From positions 1 to 57,571 of the IMG/VR virus record IMGVR_UViG_3300030012_003218: DNA of 57,571 nucleotides, one strand, 5' to 3'. The position numbers and the translations under genes were made by a program. Positions 9,897 through 18,272 of this stretch are shown one piece after another. Numbering within the stretch: the first letter of the stretch is position 1; each line of letters opens with the position of its first letter. The stretch comes from a virus. A model generated the notes under the pieces. It saw only the letters and a program-made list of their open reading frames with translations, had not been told where the DNA came from and did not search any database.

Positions 9897-12800
9897 CTAT
9901 AAATATGAAACTTTTGAGAACCCGCGCACTTTACTGATATCTATTATTTGGTCAACCATATCTCGGGTCTTATCAATATGAGATATTGTGATAATAAAAT
10001 CAAACTGCGTTTTAAGGTAATCAAATAATAAATATAAAGAATTAAAGTTCTCAGTATCAAGTGAACCGAACCCTTCGTCAATGGCTATAAAGTTTGGTCT
10101 TGGTAGATTTGATACATTTATTAATGCTGTTCTGATTGCTATTGATGATATGAATTTTTCCATACCACTTGTTAATTCGAGAGGCCAATATTCATCACTT
10201 CCATATGCGATATATGAGTTGATATTTCTACCATCTGTATTTAGTAATACTTGGAAGTCTACTATTGGTGATAGTATATTGTTTATCTCTATTTCTAATT
10301 TTGGTAATACTTCGGATATTAGTTGATATGGGATTCCATCTCTTCTAACACATTTAATATAATATTCGTATCCGTCATATTTGATTTCCATTTCACGAAG
10401 TTTCTCGATTGACTCGTTAACTTGTTGTATGGAATTTTCTGCTAATGTAATTTCAGAGTTGACACTCATCATTTCATCACCAACCTCGTCTATCTTTTCT
10501 TTTATAGAATCTCGTGTGAGTTTAAAAGATTTTATCTTTTCATTTACCTGCTTGTTATGCTTAACTGCTTGTTCTTGGTTCTTTGCTTTCTGAAGTTTAG
10601 ACTTTAGTTCTTTTAACTGTATATCTAAATCTCTAACGTCTTGCATACACGACTCGTAAATCTTAGACGCAGTTAACCATTCCTTCTCTAAATCCATCTG
10701 TTGTTTAGTAAGGGTATCAAACTCTTTTAAATCGTTTTTAACGTTAAAACTATCTCTTTCATCAATAAGTTTAACTTTCTTCTCTAAAAGGTCTTTAAAA
10801 CTCTTCTGTAAGGTTTCTATGTCCTTCTGTAGTTTATCTGCTTTCTTTACGATAGGAGTATTCTTGTTTTGTACACAATGTTCACAATCATCATCGAAAG
10901 TTAATTGACCGATTCCTTCTAAAGTGTCTTTCTTATGAGTTATCTCGATATTGATGGTATCCATCTTATTATCTAAATCATTAAACTTTTTATCTAATCT
11001 ATTGAATTTAGTATCTTTCTTTTTTAACTCTTTGATATCTAAGGTTTTAAGTTTACCTTCTATATCGTTTTTAGATACTTCGATATTTTGTAGTTCTGAA
11101 AGATTGTGGTCACACTCTTTATTTTGAGTATCCCGAACTAATTCCAAATCTTTTAGTTCTTTTGAGATATCATCTACATTACCAATATCCTCAACAGGTT
11201 TTAAGTGAGTCATTTCAAACTCTATCTTAGTATTAGTATTTTCTAATTTAAGATTTAGTTCATCTTTTTTAGATTGTAATTCATCTAATGAACCTGTAAT
11301 ACTTGTTAGTGCGTTTTCTGCTTCAATTAGTTTTGTAGGAAAGTCTTGTTTTTTATATTCTCTAAGTAAAGTATTTAGTTCTCTAATCTCTTCACTTGCG
11401 AGATGATATAAATCTTCGAATATATCCATATCCAAAAACTGTGCTAATAATTCTTTTCTTTCCTTTTGAGATTTTTCTATAAACCCACTGTTATTAGATT
11501 GTGTTGACATTGCTGTTAAAACAAAATCTTCATATGTTCCAATGTAGTTTCTAATTATTGCATTTGTCTCTCTACGTTGTTCACCATTTAATGATTCTTT
11601 TTGTCCATCAATCATACGATAGAAATCAACATCAACTTTTACAGTTCCTCTTTTTGGACTTTTCTTTGCTTTTCTTTCTATAAAATATTCAACATTGTTT
11701 AACTCGAATTCAAACTTACAATCAAAATTCATTTTAGAGTAATTCATTACATCTTCTGCTCTGATTGTTCTTGAACACTTATCAAACATACAAAATGATA
11801 ATGCGTCCCATAGAGTTGACTTACCACTTGCGTTTGGTGCGAATATTCCATATGCACCTTTCATATTTGTAAAGTCAATTACATTGTTAGTTCCATATGA
11901 GAACATATTAGAAAACTCAAATCGTTTTGGAATCCACGTTGAGTTACTTACAATATTTGGTTTTCCAAGTTTGTCATTTATATCTTTATTGATATTGGTA
12001 ACTACACTTAGTTGTTCTTTTGTAAGGTGTTCTGTTTCTTCTAAATATTCTTCGATAAGTTTATTTTGAAAACCTGTATCTCTTACATTTTGTAATACTA
12101 TCGATTGGTGTTCTACATCTCTTTTACGAGTTAAAACTTTTTGTACAGTCAGTTCTTGTACTTGTGCTTGTTTTTTAATCTTTGCGATTAATCTATTAAG
12201 TTGTGAAGTTTTAGTATCTTTTACTCTTACCCTAACTCTTGGTTTATTAGGCATATAATTATCAGATACTATCTTACCATTTTCAATATCAACAGTCACA
12301 TATCCATAATCATTGTGTATTGGAACAAATTCACTTTTTAGACTTTTCATATCCCAAACTAAGATACCATGTATAGGATATTTTGCTTCACCATGATTTT
12401 GAACTATCAATGAGCCAGAATATTTTATATGTGATTTACCCATCACCTCATTGTTTGGTTTATGGATATCACCTAACAATACTAAATCATAATTTTCAAA
12501 GTGTGATACTTTTACATTTTGATTCTGTATTACAAATCCGTGTTCAGTTTCAATGTTATCAACAGGACCGTGTAACATTGCAATTCGTCCATTGTTTTTC
12601 TTGTAGTCTGTAGCGGGTGGGAATCCTTCTGACTTGTCCCATATTGATTTATGTACAAACGTGTAACCACCGATTCCAACTGCACCTGTATCTTTTACAT
12701 AGTGTAAGTTTGGGTGGTCTAATGCTTTTATGATTGGACTAAGAGCGTCTAATCTTGATGTATTGTTTAGATTTGCGTCATGGTTGCCAGGAATTACAAT

Positions 12801-13067
12801 AGTTGGTAGTAAGTCTGATAACTTACATAAAAATTCCTGAGTCAAATCAACAACCTCAGGTGACATATCGGTTTTTGCGTGTACGATATCACCTGCTATA
12901 TAAATGATGTCATTTTCCCTCATTGTGGATAAGATATATCCATAAAGGTTAGAAAATACCTCACGGTATTCTTTGTGTCGTTGAAGGTTCCTGATATGTA
13001 CATCTGCGATGTGATATATCTTTCCGATATCGGATACACCGACATCGATATATTTTATTCTTCTCAT
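9897..13067 (-). CDS. Fused Mre11-Rad50 (SbcD-SbcC, T4 gp47-gp46) recombination nuclease
   Basis: 1056 residues joining two proteins that are separate in T4 and most cells. Residues 1-~370 are the Mre11/SbcD phosphoesterase: ADVH (21-24), AGD (58-60), GNHD (94-97), LHGP (165-168) and GDIH (199-202). Residues ~380-1056 are the Rad50/SbcC ATPase: Walker A PNASGKST (411-418), long coiled coils, a CEHC zinc hook at 728-731, an LTSGMEKF signature motif, and Walker B IAIDE (994-998). It processes DNA ends for recombination-dependent replication. Its start overlaps the stop of the primase gene by 4 bp. No frameshift or stop breaks the joint, so it is a true fusion. Confidence 0.94.
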   Translation of the reverse strand: MRRIKYIDVGVSDIGKIYHIADVHIRNLQRHKEYREVFSNLYGYILSTMRENDIIYIAGDIVHAKTDMSPEVVDLTQEFLCKLSDLLPTIVIPGNHDANLNNTSRLDALSPIIKALDHPNLHYVKDTGAVGIGGYTFVHKSIWDKSEGFPPATDYKKNNGRIAMLHGPVDNIETEHGFVIQNQNVKVSHFENYDLVLLGDIHKPNNEVMGKSHIKYSGSLIVQNHGEAKYPIHGILVWDMKSLKSEFVPIHNDYGYVTVDIENGKIVSDNYMPNKPRVRVRVKDTKTSQLNRLIAKIKKQAQVQELTVQKVLTRKRDVEHQSIVLQNVRDTGFQNKLIEEYLEETEHLTKEQLSVVTNINKDINDKLGKPNIVSNSTWIPKRFEFSNMFSYGTNNVIDFTNMKGAYGIFAPNASGKSTLWDALSFCMFDKCSRTIRAEDVMNYSKMNFDCKFEFELNNVEYFIERKAKKSPKRGTVKVDVDFYRMIDGQKESLNGEQRRETNAIIRNYIGTYEDFVLTAMSTQSNNSGFIEKSQKERKELLAQFLDMDIFEDLYHLASEEIRELNTLLREYKKQDFPTKLIEAENALTSITGSLDELQSKKDELNLKLENTNTKIEFEMTHLKPVEDIGNVDDISKELKDLELVRDTQNKECDHNLSELQNIEVSKNDIEGKLKTLDIKELKKKDTKFNRLDKKFNDLDNKMDTINIEITHKKDTLEGIGQLTFDDDCEHCVQNKNTPIVKKADKLQKDIETLQKSFKDLLEKKVKLIDERDSFNVKNDLKEFDTLTKQQMDLEKEWLTASKIYESCMQDVRDLDIQLKELKSKLQKAKNQEQAVKHNKQVNEKIKSFKLTRDSIKEKIDEVGDEMMSVNSEITLAENSIQQVNESIEKLREMEIKYDGYEYYIKCVRRDGIPYQLISEVLPKLEIEINNILSPIVDFQVLLNTDGRNINSYIAYGSDEYWPLELTSGMEKFISSIAIRTALINVSNLPRPNFIAIDEGFGSLDTENFNSLYLLFDYLKTQFDFIITISHIDKTRDMVDQIIDISKVRGFSKVSYL
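9898..9905 (-). promoter_or_regulatory. Candidate late promoter ahead of the tail fibre
   Basis: Read towards the fibre gene the sequence is CATATTTATAG, about 20 bases before the ATG. The same ATATTTATA core occurs at the only two larger gaps between virion-gene blocks (18231 and 28774). On the other strand the core is TATAAATA, the T4 late promoter, so the orientation is opposite to T4; treat as tentative. Confidence 0.4.
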
Positions 13068-13996
13068 ACGTTAAATAGTTGATACTCCATTAACTTTTTT
13101 AAATCAAGTGGTGGTGTATCATAAATTTTTTGGTTTATACGTTCATATCCCATTTCAGATGGGTCTTCCTCACCTAAGTCCACTAAATGAGTCTCAATCC
13201 CGTAGGACATAAACTTCTTAGACAGACCTATTGCGTTAGATATAGCATCCGAATCTAATACAATATACAACTTTTTTACCGAATTTCCAATTATTTTCTT
13301 CTCTAATTTTGATTGTATACTTTTTCCAAACAATGGAACTGCGTTTCTTCGTATTGCTATAGCGTCAAATGCTCCTTCACATAAAACCAATGGTATATCC
13401 CAATTCACTAAAAGGTCAAACCCCACAATGTCTTTAGATACCTTTGGATTTTTGTGTTTGTATTTTGATTGGTAGAATGACCTACCAACAAAAAAGTTTA
13501 GTTTTCCATCATCGTCATAAGATGGTATAATAATTTTATCTTCATATTCTCCTGTTTCACAATATCCTATATTATATTTCACAATATCCTCAGGTCTAAG
13601 TCCACGTTTTAACAAGTAGTTAAGAGCGTGTTTGTACTTAAATGAGTTTGACTTTTTGTAAAGTGGTTTAAATTCCTTTGGAAGTTCAACTTGATTTACC
13701 TGTATCTGATTATCAGAATGAACATAACGGTTTATTCTACTGAATATACTATTGTATTCATCCCAAGTTTGTTTTGATACACGAAGTTTCTTAAAAAGGG
13801 TTTTTATTGTTCTTCCCTTTTCGTCAGATATCCAACAATGCCATGGATTCCTTCCATCAGAAGTAATTCTAATATTTACTTCTAACTTAGGTTTATAGTG
13901 GTCCACAAACGGGGAATAAAAGGCATAATTATCACCCGATGTTTTCTTGGATTTACCAAGAACAGACTCCAATAATTCAAGTAATCTATCTTCCAT
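13064..13996 (-). CDS. DnaG-type primase (T4 gp61-like) with degenerate zinc ribbon
   Basis: 310 residues. The C-terminal half is a TOPRIM domain: the catalytic Glu in LVLCEGAFDA (Glu207) and the metal-binding pair YIVLDSD (248-250). The N-terminus matches the CHC2-type zinc-ribbon layout of phage primases (PF-DHYKPKLEVN ... PWHCW ... GRTIKTLFKKL). However, the expected Cys-x-x-Cys/His pairs are gone: the first is YSPFVDH, and the second reads CWISD with one Cys. It should make RNA primers for the replicative helicase, but template recognition may differ. It sits behind its own class B promoter and is coupled by a 4-bp overlap to the recombination nuclease. Confidence 0.85.
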   Translation of the reverse strand: MEDRLLELLESVLGKSKKTSGDNYAFYSPFVDHYKPKLEVNIRITSDGRNPWHCWISDEKGRTIKTLFKKLRVSKQTWDEYNSIFSRINRYVHSDNQIQVNQVELPKEFKPLYKKSNSFKYKHALNYLLKRGLRPEDIVKYNIGYCETGEYEDKIIIPSYDDDGKLNFFVGRSFYQSKYKHKNPKVSKDIVGFDLLVNWDIPLVLCEGAFDAIAIRRNAVPLFGKSIQSKLEKKIIGNSVKKLYIVLDSDAISNAIGLSKKFMSYGIETHLVDLGEEDPSEMGYERINQKIYDTPPLDLKKLMEYQLFNV

Positions 13997-14012
13997 TTAG
14001 TATAAACTTACA

Positions 14013-14043
14013 CTAATATACAAAATTATTTTGAATAATCAAA
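14013..14043 (-). promoter_or_regulatory. Class B promoter for primase and recombination nuclease
   Basis: Minus-strand TTTG (14040-14043) and TATATTAG (14013-14020), with one base less between boxes than at the other sites. The -33 box lies in the last codons of the endonuclease I gene. The -7 box ends 16 bases before the primase ATG. Confidence 0.7.
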
Positions 14044-14460
14044 GAAATTTTCTGTTTGTTTTTCCTCAATCCATTCTTGGGGTATTTCTTTTTTAGCCCA
14101 TTTGAAACCATTCTTCTCACACCATTCGGCGTAAGTGGTTTTAGAACCTTTGTATATTTTACCGTTTGGGGACTGTAAAACAAATCGTAAATCCATTTCA
14201 GGATTTTGTTCTCTAATGAGTAAATGTTTCTTTCTATCCTCAGGTAAAAACCAACCCTTTGATTCAATGTAGATACCATTGGGTAATCTAAAATCGGGTT
14301 TGTAAGTGTGGTGTGTTGCTGGTATTGTATATGATACTTCGTGTTGTTCATATTCACCATCTATTCCTTGTGCTTTGAGTTGTTCGTCTATACGAGTTTC
14401 CAACCCACTTTTGTGTCCCTTCATTTTTTGGATGTGGGACCAATTTCCTTTTTTATTCAT
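14026..14460 (-). CDS. T7-type endonuclease I, Holliday junction resolvase
   Basis: 144 residues, close in length and sequence to T7 gp3. The catalytic set is in place: Glu21 (SGLETR), Asp56 (KPDFRLPNG), Glu66 and Lys68 (YIESKG), followed by the typical RKKHLLIREQNPE block and C-terminal KEIPQEWI. The enzyme cuts branched DNA during recombination and packaging preparation. T4-like phages normally use the unrelated endonuclease VII for this, so this is a replacement by a podovirus-type enzyme. It follows the tail gene by 2 bases and would be co-transcribed with late genes. Confidence 0.93.
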   Translation of the reverse strand: MNKKGNWSHIQKMKGHKSGLETRIDEQLKAQGIDGEYEQHEVSYTIPATHHTYKPDFRLPNGIYIESKGWFLPEDRKKHLLIREQNPEMDLRFVLQSPNGKIYKGSKTTYAEWCEKNGFKWAKKEIPQEWIEEKQTENFFDYSK

Positions 14461-14462
14461 AA

Positions 14463-16190
14463 CTATTCAAAATCTAATCTAACGTCAACTGTTACATCAA
14501 CATCTTGTCTCTTCTTCATGGGTGAACCCATTTTACCAACGGCGAGTAATTCACCATTGTCATTATATAATCCTATTTGTGTTACATATGGTCTGAAATC
14601 AGAACTTGTAACAAAGTTTCTTAAAGTTGGTTCGTTTTCATCTTGTGTTATTCTAAGAGTATTGTTTGATGATACATTAAACTCACCTCGTCCTATTTCA
14701 CATAATATAGATTGTTGTTCTATTTGTTTAGTAGAATTATATGTAAATTCAAAACCTTTTCCTGTGTAGTTAAAATCACCATCACCTAAAAAACAATTTT
14801 GATATTTTGGTCTTGGGTCTGTTACTACTATTAATCCTTTTTGATAAAATGTATATCCAACATTTCTTGTTTGATATGCTGAACCACTAATAACATGATT
14901 GTTATTTAATGATGCTATATTATCACTCGATAGGTTTGTATTGTAAAATCTTATTTCATCAATCGAACCACTTGTACCTGTATCACCCATTCCATCGTGA
15001 CACATTATAGTTACATCATCTTCATTACCTATCGGTCTCCTTACATGAGTTCCTACGTTACCACCAACTTGAGTTCCATCAAGATACCACTTCATGGTTC
15101 CACCACTCTGACCACCCGTATGATTTACAATAATATTATGCCAACTGTTATCATTAATTTTTGAAGAGGTTACTGTTAATGATTCTCTCTTATCTTCTCT
15201 ACCGTCAAAGAACTGAAATTCTAATTTTCCATTCTTAGAACCTGCTGTCTGATTAAATACACTTATCTTAAATGGATAGTTAGGTGCTTCTCGTACCATA
15301 GTTGACCCAAACGTAGTTCCTTTTGATGTTGAACTTGGGTTATAGTCAAGATATGGATTATACTGTTGAGATGATTTTGCTAATATTGTATTCTTTGTGT
15401 GTCTTAACATAGACTGACTTGGTGGTAATTTAACCCATGCGGATATTGACCAATTTTGTGCTGAATTAAAGAAGTCTGTATTACTACCTGCTGCAGGTAT
15501 GTAAAGTGATGATGATGTTTGTAAGAATCCACCATAACCACTTGCCGTTGCTTCACCTGTTGTATCTATTCCATTTACTATGGTTACATTTTTACATTGA
15601 AGATTATTACCAAATGGTCCTTCGTCTTTTTGAATTTTATAGATTGTATTGTGTGGATACTTATTAAATCCTAAATAGAATTTTAAATATCTATCGTCTA
15701 CAAATTTAGTGTGGTCTATTGCTGTATCATATAAAACACCACAGTTATTATCAGATTTTGATTCACTTAAATGTAATGACGCAGAACCTGCTGCTCTTGA
15801 GAAATCTGAAATAGTTACTGACTCAGGTTTGATTCCTAAACCAAATTTATTTTGTGGTATCGAAACAATTGATGCTGTTGAATATAAATGTTTATCACCA
15901 TAATCCTTAAAACATAGATTGTTAAGGGTACTCCACATAATTTTTTGTGGAACCTTATTTAAGTCTCTTGATATTGCACCTGAACCTGTTAGGATAGTAT
16001 TATCGTATTCGATACCTTGGTGTTTTGATTTAGAAACTTCTAACTTAGTATTAAATGGGGATATTGCTCTAAACGTAGATATCTCGAATGATGACGAATA
16101 GTTTACATCCGTCACCTCATATCTCTTATGAGCTTTGTAGGGACGTGTGGTTATTCCCTGATTGAATATCCTTTTGAATACTTTTGCCAT
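14463..16190 (-). CDS. Virion protein with LamG (concanavalin A-like) domain
   Basis: 575 residues. Roughly residues 230-430 form a LamG/ConA-like lectin domain: WSISAWVKLP, LEFQFFDG, NSWHNIIVNHTGG, MKWYLDGTQVGG and GSIDEIRFYNTNLS are the usual strands. The last ~50 residues (YVTQIGLYNDNGELLAVGK ... VDVRLDF) are paralogous to the C-terminus of the next gene upstream. Probably an outer baseplate or fibre-associated protein that contacts glycans; which one is not clear. It is in the late block that starts at 18208. Confidence 0.8.
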   Translation of the reverse strand: MAKVFKRIFNQGITTRPYKAHKRYEVTDVNYSSSFEISTFRAISPFNTKLEVSKSKHQGIEYDNTILTGSGAISRDLNKVPQKIMWSTLNNLCFKDYGDKHLYSTASIVSIPQNKFGLGIKPESVTISDFSRAAGSASLHLSESKSDNNCGVLYDTAIDHTKFVDDRYLKFYLGFNKYPHNTIYKIQKDEGPFGNNLQCKNVTIVNGIDTTGEATASGYGGFLQTSSSLYIPAAGSNTDFFNSAQNWSISAWVKLPPSQSMLRHTKNTILAKSSQQYNPYLDYNPSSTSKGTTFGSTMVREAPNYPFKISVFNQTAGSKNGKLEFQFFDGREDKRESLTVTSSKINDNSWHNIIVNHTGGQSGGTMKWYLDGTQVGGNVGTHVRRPIGNEDDVTIMCHDGMGDTGTSGSIDEIRFYNTNLSSDNIASLNNNHVISGSAYQTRNVGYTFYQKGLIVVTDPRPKYQNCFLGDGDFNYTGKGFEFTYNSTKQIEQQSILCEIGRGEFNVSSNNTLRITQDENEPTLRNFVTSSDFRPYVTQIGLYNDNGELLAVGKMGSPMKKRQDVDVTVDVRLDFE

Positions 16191-16206
16191 ACTTCATCAC
16201 TAATTC

Positions 16207-17553
16207 TTAGAAATCTAATTTAACCTTAACTAATACTTCGTTTTGGAATGATTTCAAAATTGGTTTAGAAAGTTTAGCGATTGCGAGTAATTCATTATCA
16301 TTGTTATATAACCCAACATTCGTAATGTAAGTTTTTGGGTCACCAACGAAAGTTGATTGATTCAATCTACCCTCTGAACCTGAAATATAAGTCGGGTTGT
16401 TACTAAAGTTATATTCACCATTCTTAGCTCTAACAAAGTAGAAAGTTGATTTAACTTCTTCTTCGTTTCTTGCTTGGAATCCGTCTGATGTAGACTCGTA
16501 TGCTGAACCACTAATTGCTTCAAACAACCTATTATGGTTTTGATTATCTGCTACAGTTCTTACAGTTCCTAAAGATGCTGAATCATCAAGTGCTGCTGCA
16601 CCTAATATGATTATACCATGTTGTGGATAAACTTCACCAAATATTTCAGTTGAGTTTTGAACACCACCTACAAGAGAACCTGATACAACATTGTATTTAG
16701 TTTGTCTTGCATTACCTGCTTGATTCGTGTCACCACTATCATCAATCAATCTAAGTGTTTCACCACCTGAACCTGAAAGAACTAATTCCCAATTGCCAGG
16801 GTCTAATCTATCTTTTAATCTAGCTCTGTTAATTGCTATTGCGTAAATATCATCTTGGTTTCTATCTTGCCATTTGAAAAACTTTTGGTTAGACGGTAAC
16901 AAGACTTGTTGCATTTGTGAGTATATTGCGGATGAAGGTGAATCTTCATTTGTTCCTGCTGAACCACTACCTGCGTAGTGTCCGTATGCTACTGAGAACT
17001 GAGGTTCGTTTGTAGATACACTTGGAAGTCCATTGTATATCTCATAGTAATATGCTTTTTGAGTATTTGATAAGAACGATGATGTATGGAATACAGTTAA
17101 CTCACCACTTCCACCTGACCATAGTCCTCTTGTTACTCTCTTAGTACCACCTTCTACTACATCTTCAGTAGTAAATGCGGTATAAACTTTTCCACTACCA
17201 TAATCATATGCTCCTGCTGGAACGATTGGTGTGTCATTTGTTGCGACATCATCATTTAGTATGACATCGATTGACCTTACTCCACCACCTGCTCCTGAAC
17301 CACCACTTGAAGGTGGTGTTAGTATAGATGGTCTTGGTGTAACGGTTGGTGTTACATTTGATGCACCACCACCATTTTGAAGGTTTTGTGATAATACATT
17401 ATTTTGATTCATGTTTCGAGGTCCAATCATTCCTAAGTTAGGTCCACCTATTCCACCGAAACCACCAGCGTATGGGTTCCCACCACCAAAGAAACCACCA
17501 CCCCCACCAAGAGGGTTAGCGCCACCGAATCCGAAGTTGTTTAAAAATGCCAT
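16207..17553 (-). CDS. Virion protein with Gly-rich N-terminus, paralogous tail domain
   Basis: 448 residues. The first ~100 residues are low-complexity (Gly/Asn/Phe/Pro-rich, with GGGGGFFGGG). The C-terminal ~60 residues (YITNVGLYNNDNELLAIAK ... VLVKVKLDF) match the end of the LamG protein immediately downstream, pointing to duplication of a shared docking module. A good Shine-Dalgarno (AAGGAGAG) lies 8 bases before the ATG, fitting high late expression. Exact virion location unknown. Confidence 0.75.
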   Translation of the reverse strand: MAFLNNFGFGGANPLGGGGGFFGGGNPYAGGFGGIGGPNLGMIGPRNMNQNNVLSQNLQNGGGASNVTPTVTPRPSILTPPSSGGSGAGGGVRSIDVILNDDVATNDTPIVPAGAYDYGSGKVYTAFTTEDVVEGGTKRVTRGLWSGGSGELTVFHTSSFLSNTQKAYYYEIYNGLPSVSTNEPQFSVAYGHYAGSGSAGTNEDSPSSAIYSQMQQVLLPSNQKFFKWQDRNQDDIYAIAINRARLKDRLDPGNWELVLSGSGGETLRLIDDSGDTNQAGNARQTKYNVVSGSLVGGVQNSTEIFGEVYPQHGIIILGAAALDDSASLGTVRTVADNQNHNRLFEAISGSAYESTSDGFQARNEEEVKSTFYFVRAKNGEYNFSNNPTYISGSEGRLNQSTFVGDPKTYITNVGLYNNDNELLAIAKLSKPILKSFQNEVLVKVKLDF

Positions 17554-17566
17554 AGTCTATCTCTCC

Positions 17567-18208
17567 TTATTCGTTTACTTTAGGTGTTACCGTCACATCT
17601 ATTTCCGCTCTACCACCTGTTTCATTACCAATAACAATAATTCTTGTATTAGTTTGTTGATTAGTTGGTAAGTTGTTTGTTGGAGTAAATATGAATGAAT
17701 TAAGTCCCGTTACTGCTAATGCTTGATTAGTAGCATATGAATTAATATTAATAATAGGTGAAGTCGTTCCTGGCACTCCTGCGTTACCTGCTACTGAACC
17801 TACATCACTATTAAGTAATATTGCTGTATATCCTAAGTTTTCATTACCACCATTTTTGGTAGTTACGTTTATAGTACTTGCTGTTCCTTCTTCTGCTGAA
17901 GAGATAGAAGTTATTGATAGTTCTATAAATGGTAACTTTACCGTTGATTTCGGTAATGATAATAATTTGTATTTCATTAAATATGAATCGTCAGTAATCG
18001 CCTCCAAGATTGGCATATTTTCAATAACGATTCCGTAGAAATCACTTCCCAATGAGTGAGCAGGATTCCAAAGGTCGTAATCGACTTCGTCATCCGCTAA
18101 TGCGAATTGGGTAATTGAAAATTTGTCTCTACCTTCCGCGAGTAATTCTCTTCCCCTCTTGGTAAGGATAGCGTCTACTGTTACAGATGAATTGTCTAAA
18201 AATCCCAT
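17567..18208 (-). CDS. Conserved phage structural protein
   Basis: 213 residues starting MGFLDNSSVTVDAILTKRGR, a start I recognise from large marine myoviruses where the protein is conserved but unnamed. Beta-rich after residue 90. First gene after the candidate late promoter at 18231-18238 with AGAGGA before the ATG. Likely a tail or baseplate component because all neighbours are. Confidence 0.75.
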   Translation of the reverse strand: MGFLDNSSVTVDAILTKRGRELLAEGRDKFSITQFALADDEVDYDLWNPAHSLGSDFYGIVIENMPILEAITDDSYLMKYKLLSLPKSTVKLPFIELSITSISSAEEGTASTINVTTKNGGNENLGYTAILLNSDVGSVAGNAGVPGTTSPIININSYATNQALAVTGLNSFIFTPTNNLPTNQQTNTRIIVIGNETGGRAEIDVTVTPKVNE

Positions 18209-18230
18209 AGTTGTTTTCCTCTTTTACTTA

Positions 18231-18238
18231 TATAAATA
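18231..18238 (-). promoter_or_regulatory. Candidate late promoter for the 213/448/575-residue virion genes
   Basis: Read towards the genes: CTATATTTATATAAG, 22 bases before the ATG at 18208, in a 64-base gap that is otherwise homopolymer-rich. It shares ATATTTATA with sites at 9898 and 28774. No TTTGG/TAnnTTTG pair is present here. Confidence 0.4.
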
Positions 18239-18272
18239 TAGTTTTTTTTATTTTTAAATCATTTTTTTGTTT

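Noticed and set aside
14013-14360. A 115-codon frame overlapping endonuclease I
   Set aside because: The overlapping frame encodes a complete endonuclease I with all catalytic residues; this one is its frame-shifted shadow.
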